Shown: positions 5,174 through 8,522 of the stretch, piece by piece
How positions within the stretch are numbered: the stretch's first letter is position 1
Layout: the number at the start of each line of letters is the position of its first letter
NCBI GenBank assembly: GCA_945861845.1
Contig: CAMAWS010000108.1
Location: forward strand, 1 to 8,522
Length of the DNA: 8,522 bases
DNA from: Candidatus Sulfopaludibacter sp. SbA3
GTDB lineage: Bacteria > Acidobacteriota > Terriglobia > 20CM-2-55-15
Reading direction: 5' to 3'
The notes under the pieces: generated by a model
Told to the model about the DNA's origin: nothing
The model's database searches: none
The model's input: the letters and a program-made list of their open reading frames with translations, nothing else
Program-made: the position numbers and the translations under genes

Positions 5174-6238
5174 ATGTCATACCTAATCCGAGCGGCCGCG
5201 ATGGTTCTGGTGATGGTTGGCGCGCTTCTTGCCCAATCTGCGCGGACTGCCGATGAAGAAAACACGATTTCGATTTTCAAGCGAAGTCAGAAGGCCATCG
5301 TTCACATTAACGTGAGCGTGCAGGAAACACGGGAGCTCGAAAAGCGAACCTCGAATGAAGCCGTCGGTAGCGGGTTCCTTGTGGACATCGAGGGACACAT
5401 CCTCACGAACTACCACATCGTCGAGGCTAGCAACCGCATCGAAGTCTACTTGCCGAGTGGCCGTCGAACGATTGCCAGGCTGGTGGGAACCGCGCCGAGT
5501 CTGGATCTGGCGTTGGTCAAAGTAGATATAACTGCTGATGATGGCATAGAACCGCTGGAGCTTGGAGATTCCGACGGTCTCGACGTAGGCCAGAAGGTCA
5601 TCGCCGTCGGGCATCCTCTGGCTTTTCACAACAGTCTCACGGTTGGCGTCGTGAGCGCTCTCAACCGATCGGTTCCCGGAGTTCCTCCGGAGCTCGACGG
5701 CAGTCTGATTCAGACAGACGCCGCGGTGAACCCCGGCAATAGCGGCGGCCCTTTGCTGGACTCCAGCGGCCGGGTAATCGGCATTACCACCGCTCGAATC
5801 GCTCAGGCGCAGAACATGAGCTTTGCCATTCCGATCAACGCAGCCAAGCACGTCATCCCGGACCTTATCGCGATGGGCCATCCCTACCGCCCGGGTCTTG
5901 GCATCGACGGTGTCGAAGTAACGCCGGAATTGGCCGCTCTCTTCGGGTTGCCTGTCTCTGCGGGGTTCCTGATTGAATATGTGTCTCCAGGAAGCATTGG
6001 TTTCGCAATCGGGCTCCGTGCGGGAGAGCGAGTGATCGTCCTCGGCGAAGCCGCATACGTCATCGGCGGCGACATCATCACGGCAATCGATGGCAAGAAG
6101 GTATCGAGGCCGGCCGATATCGCGAAGGTCTTTCTCGAATCGCATCCCGGCCGGACGCTGCAGCTGACGATATTTCGGGACGGGACATTTCAGAGACTCC
6201 ACGTGCCTCTTATGGAGATGCACCCTAAATGGCAATGA
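5174..6238 (+). CDS. HtrA/Deg-family periplasmic serine protease with one PDZ domain
   Basis: This 354-residue S1C serine protease is of the HtrA/DegP/DegS type. The start ATG 5174 has AAAGGAGG 5 bases upstream. Residues 5-22 are a signal peptide or N-terminal anchor (hydrophobic, then AQSARTA). The catalytic triad is visible: His81 in LTNYHIVE, Asp111 in SLDLALVKVD and Ser190 in NPGNSGGPLLD. The protease domain runs from about 36 to 225, and a single PDZ domain follows at about 240-345 (GLGIDGVEVT, then a GDIITAIDGKKV core). The family degrades or refolds damaged envelope proteins. Having one PDZ is closer to DegS-like or short HtrA forms than to two-PDZ DegP. It is last in the plus-strand operon, 34 bases after the second MCO, which suggests clearing of copper-damaged proteins; a regulatory role is also possible. 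Its stop TGA overlaps an ATG (ATGA) that begins a broken downstream frame. Confidence 0.95.
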   Translation: MSYLIRAAAMVLVMVGALLAQSARTADEENTISIFKRSQKAIVHINVSVQETRELEKRTSNEAVGSGFLVDIEGHILTNYHIVEASNRIEVYLPSGRRTIARLVGTAPSLDLALVKVDITADDGIEPLELGDSDGLDVGQKVIAVGHPLAFHNSLTVGVVSALNRSVPGVPPELDGSLIQTDAAVNPGNSGGPLLDSSGRVIGITTARIAQAQNMSFAIPINAAKHVIPDLIAMGHPYRPGLGIDGVEVTPELAALFGLPVSAGFLIEYVSPGSIGFAIGLRAGERVIVLGEAAYVIGGDIITAIDGKKVSRPADIAKVFLESHPGRTLQLTIFRDGTFQRLHVPLMEMHPKWQ

Positions 6239-6394
6239 AAGCTACTTGCGTTTCTGTTCTTGCTTGACCAGGTCTCGGTACCGGAGCCGCTGGATCTGGA
6301 TCGTTTGGTCCAGAGCGTTCTCGATCGCAACCGGACGGTTCAGGCGGCGCAACAACATTTATGGATGCAGTTTCGCTCCAGCTCTTTGAAGTAA
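6235..6394 (+). pseudogene. Probable frameshifted and truncated start of an outer membrane channel gene
   Basis: After the htrA stop, the same frame stays open for 51 codons to TAA 6392-6394 and reads KLLAFLFLLDQ, then PLDLDRLVQSVLDRNRTVQA. This looks like a signal-peptide core followed by the conserved N-terminus of TolC/OEP proteins; compare RLEDIERIALEKNPTLAQ in the channel gene of this window. The ATG at 6235, in ATGA overlap with htrA, reads only 10 codons in its own frame, but removing one base (6241) would join M-K to LLAFLFLL and restore a normal signal peptide. The match fades after about 40 residues and the frame soon ends, so it is likely a decayed remnant. Alternatives are a sequencing error plus deletion, or a very short real gene. 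The similarity was judged by eye only. Confidence 0.5.
6295..6314. other. Hairpin in the convergent gap
   Basis: TCTGGATC (6295-6302) and GGTCCAGA (6307-6314) can pair over 8 positions, one of them G-U in the plus-strand RNA, around a GTTT loop. It lies between the converging htrA and minus-strand genes but has no T-run on either side, so it is not a standard intrinsic terminator. It overlaps the channel-gene remnant. Confidence 0.3.
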
Positions 6395-6397
6395 GAA

Positions 6398-7135
6398 TTA
6401 GGGGGACTGGAGTGTCTTCAATCCTTTTCGTTGATTGACGGCCAACCAGAGGTCGTCATACCGGCGTTCATCCACAGGACGTTTCAGTTGGAACGTAAAT
6501 GCGTGAATGCTGCCGTATTGGGATCTGTCCCGCTCATAAGTGGCGATCGTCAGTTGAAAAGGTCCGGTCGTGCTTACGTTTTCAATATCGTCATAGCTCC
6601 AGGTTCTGGAACTTCCATTCTCAGCCGATTCGAAGACAATCCGGTTATCACCCACGAGAAGCCGGCCCTGCGAGCCCTTGATTGCGCCGATCCGCTTTAC
6701 CGGCACTTCCCACAGCAACGGATCGACGGGTTCGGCGAATCGAACGATCAGGCGCGGCTGGAGACGTTCGCGAAGCATCGTCGAAAGTTCTTCCGCCCGG
6801 CTGGCAGGCACACTAAAGCGATAGCCACGATCGACGCCCAGTTTCGTCCAACTGCTGTCAACGTACGTGAAAAGAGTAACCTCACCCGGTGCGACTATCA
6901 GTTCCTGAATCTCGTCATCCGGCCACGTCCACTGATGAAGGTCGGCCGCCTTCTTCTTTGGCTGCACTTCCGTAAATGAGAGACCCTGCTCGGTCATGCT
7001 CAGAACACCCTTGCATTCGCCCCTCCAGTGATCGTGGCGCACCTCGGCAGTCCACCGGGACTGAGCGTGGCCGGCCAGAGAACACAGAAGAATGAACATC
7101 ACACAGCCAATCGCTTTTTGACTTCGAAATGCCAT
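6398..7135 (-). CDS. Secreted protein of unknown function with two similar halves
   Basis: The chosen start is ATG 7135, where GAGG at 7146-7143 has 7-base spacing; ATG 7141 is only 1 base from that site, and ATG 7099 (TGATG junction with the cusA stop) would cut the signal peptide. The product has 245 residues. Residues 1-24 are a signal peptide (MAFRSQK, hydrophobic core, AGHA-Q). The rest falls into two comparable halves of about 95 residues, 28-125 and 142-236. Each has a Gly-rich turn, a hydrophobic strand ending in Phe (GLSF, RIVF), an aromatic segment followed by Asp-Asp (TWPDDEI, TWSYDDI) and a strand ending in T-x-Tyr (LFTY, IATY). This recalls PH-like/GRAM sandwich folds, which is inference. 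The first half has H34, H36 and C41, while the second lacks them. The gene overlaps the 3' end of the pump gene by 37 bases, so the two are probably co-translated. Function is unknown. Confidence 0.8.
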   Translation of the reverse strand: MAFRSQKAIGCVMFILLCSLAGHAQSRWTAEVRHDHWRGECKGVLSMTEQGLSFTEVQPKKKAADLHQWTWPDDEIQELIVAPGEVTLFTYVDSSWTKLGVDRGYRFSVPASRAEELSTMLRERLQPRLIVRFAEPVDPLLWEVPVKRIGAIKGSQGRLLVGDNRIVFESAENGSSRTWSYDDIENVSTTGPFQLTIATYERDRSQYGSIHAFTFQLKRPVDERRYDDLWLAVNQRKGLKTLQSP

Positions 7136-8522
7136 TTCCATACCTCATAGATGATTGGATATACGAGTGAACTCAGGACGAACGACGTGATGATCCCGCC
7201 GATCATCGGGGCCGCAATGCGCTTCATGACGTCTGCCCCGGTACCGGTGGACCACATGATCGGGATAAGGCTGAACATCGTGATGACGGTCATGACCTTC
7301 GGCCGGATTCTCATGACCGAACCGCTGATAATGGCTGCCCGCAGGTCCTGAAGGCTATTCATGCGGCCTTCCCGGACGGCTCGCTCGTAAGCGAGATCGA
7401 GGAACAGCAGCATGAAGACGCCGGTTTCCGCATCGACACCGAGCAACGCCACCAGACCGACCCAGACACCGATGCTCATGTTGTAGTCGAGGGCGTACAA
7501 CAACCAGAATGCGCCGACCGCGGAAAACGGGACCGCCAGCAGAACGATTGCCGTCTTCGTGGCTGACCGCGTGTTGATGTAAAGGAGCATCAGGATGAGG
7601 AAGAGCGTGATCGGCAGAACGATTTTCAACCTTTCCTTGGCTCTCTCCATCGATTCGTATTGACCGCTCCAGGAGAGGGTGTATGCGGGCGGAAGCTGAA
7701 GCTGCTGTGCGACAACTGTTTTGGCTTCGTTGACGTATCCGCCGATGTCCCGGCCACCGACGTCCACATAGACGTATCCCGCAAGAAGCCCATCCTCATT
7801 GCGCAGCATGGAAGGTCCGGAGACCATCCGGATGTCGGCCAGTTGCGACACCGGGATCTGGGGTCCGCCGGCCATTGTCGGAACCAAGACTTTTCCGAGC
7901 CCGTCGATATCACTGCGATAGTCGCGTTGGTAGCGAACATTGATGGGATAACGCTCGCGGCCTTCCACGGTGGTGGTGATGTTCTCGCCGCCGATCGCCG
8001 ACATCAGGACCATCTGCGCGTCGTCCATGCTCAGGCCGTAGCGCGCCAATTCATCGCGCTTCCATTCGAAGTCGAGGAAGTAGCCGCCGCCCGTTCTCTC
8101 TGCAAATACGCTGCGCGTTCCGGGGACTGAGGGAAGAATCGACTCCAGTTGCGTGGCTATGCGTTCGATCTCCTTAATGTCGTTCCCGCGCACTTTGATG
8201 CCGACAGGCGTACGAATCCCCGTCGTCAGCATGTCGATTCGCGCTTTGATCGGCATCGTCCACGCATTGGAAACGCCGGGCAGCTTCAGCGCCGCGTCCA
8301 TTTCGTTGATCAATTCCGCGGTCGAGATGTGATCCGGCGTGATGTGACCCAGCAGAGATCGAGTCCACGCCGGCGCCCACGACGAGTACCAGGTGTCCTT
8401 CTTTCTCCATGTGGTTTTCGGCTTCAGCACGATCACGGTTTCCATCATCGAGAATGGAGCGGGATCGGTGGAAGTTTCCGCCCTTCCCGCCTTTCCGAAT
8501 ACTCTATCGACTTCGGGAAACT
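7099..8522 (-). CDS. cusA: CusA/CzcA-type heavy-metal RND efflux pump, C-terminal part
   Basis: The frame is open to the right window edge, so about 473 C-terminal residues are visible out of a family total of roughly 1040. The first visible residues, FPEVDRVFGKAGRAETSTDP, are a hallmark of the heavy-metal (HME) RND group. Next come the porter domain, with IKARIDMLTTGIRTPVGIKV holding the Met equivalent to E. coli CusA Met573, and then the second set of transmembrane segments (ITLFLILMLLYI, IVLLAVPFSAVGAFWLL, VGLVALLGVDAETGVFML and others). GVDAETG and MRIRPKVMT match the charged proton-relay positions of CusA (Glu939 and Lys984 by memory). At the position aligned with Met623 the sequence has YGLSMDD, that is Leu, so Cu/Ag specificity is likely but unproven; Zn/Co/Ni pumps of the same group cannot be excluded. 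It pumps metal from the inner membrane and periplasm to a TolC-type channel. No adaptor gene is visible. Confidence 0.93.
   Translation of the reverse strand, partial: FPEVDRVFGKAGRAETSTDPAPFSMMETVIVLKPKTTWRKKDTWYSSWAPAWTRSLLGHITPDHISTAELINEMDAALKLPGVSNAWTMPIKARIDMLTTGIRTPVGIKVRGNDIKEIERIATQLESILPSVPGTRSVFAERTGGGYFLDFEWKRDELARYGLSMDDAQMVLMSAIGGENITTTVEGRERYPINVRYQRDYRSDIDGLGKVLVPTMAGGPQIPVSQLADIRMVSGPSMLRNEDGLLAGYVYVDVGGRDIGGYVNEAKTVVAQQLQLPPAYTLSWSGQYESMERAKERLKIVLPITLFLILMLLYINTRSATKTAIVLLAVPFSAVGAFWLLYALDYNMSIGVWVGLVALLGVDAETGVFMLLFLDLAYERAVREGRMNSLQDLRAAIISGSVMRIRPKVMTVITMFSLIPIMWSTGTGADVMKRIAAPMIGGIITSFVLSSLVYPIIYEVWKWHFEVKKRLAV

Noticed and set aside
5183..6235. Long open frame (350 codons) antisense to the htrA gene, covering nearly all of it
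   Set aside because: The plus strand has an SD site, signal peptide, catalytic triad and PDZ domain; the antisense product shows no domain or signal peptide and its openness follows from the codon bias of htrA.
6295..6314. Intrinsic bidirectional terminator in the convergent gap
   Set aside because: The hairpin is present but neither side has a T-run, so I list it only as a hairpin.
1..8522. CRISPR array, tRNA, rRNA, insertion sequence or transposase
   Set aside because: No regularly spaced repeats, no RNA gene folds and no transposase-like coding frames or terminal inverted repeats were seen in the window.

Overview
The window looks like part of a copper/heavy-metal tolerance island from a moderately GC-rich Gram-negative bacterium. 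It carries an RND metal pump of the CusA/CzcA type, a TolC-family outer-membrane channel, two different small multicopper oxidases (MCOs), a periplasmic HtrA-type serine protease and several small secreted proteins with no assigned function. From memory of related proteins, the Met-rich tail of the larger MCO and the two related secreted proteins resemble Acidobacteriota families. That host assignment is an inference, since there is no rRNA or other phylogenetic marker here.

The layout has three blocks. (1) A minus-strand operon from about 3594 down to 1: a small Cys-containing secreted protein with a non-ATG start (3560-3183), a Tat-exported two-domain MCO with a long Met-rich tail (3100-1673), a TolC/CusC-type channel (1676-315) and a secreted protein running off the left edge (318-1). 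The last two junctions are 4-base GTGA stop/start overlaps. (2) A divergent plus-strand operon: a secreted protein related to the one at the left edge (3733-4197), a second, shorter two-domain MCO (4264-5139) and an HtrA-like protease (5174-6238), followed by what looks like a frameshifted, truncated start of another outer-membrane channel gene (6235-6394). (3) A minus-strand block entering from the right edge: the C-terminal part of a CusA-type pump (8522-7099), overlapped by a secreted protein built from two similar halves (7135-6398). It converges on block 2.

A likely division of labour: the RND pump and channel move Cu(I)/Ag(I) or another metal out across the envelope. Both MCOs act in the periplasm and may oxidise Cu(I) to the less permeant Cu(II). 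HtrA clears proteins damaged by metal stress. The small secreted proteins may bind metal or assist. No periplasmic adaptor (cusB) and no regulator gene lie inside the window. The 172-base gap between blocks 1 and 2 holds the candidate shared control region, including an imperfect palindrome and an 11-base-period direct repeat.

The points most worth checking are the related pair of secreted proteins at the two ends of the MCO region, the smaller MCO lacking the usual axial Met, the Met-rich MCO tail, the apparent CTG start, the channel-gene remnant read in the same frame as htrA, and the two-half protein coupled to cusA.
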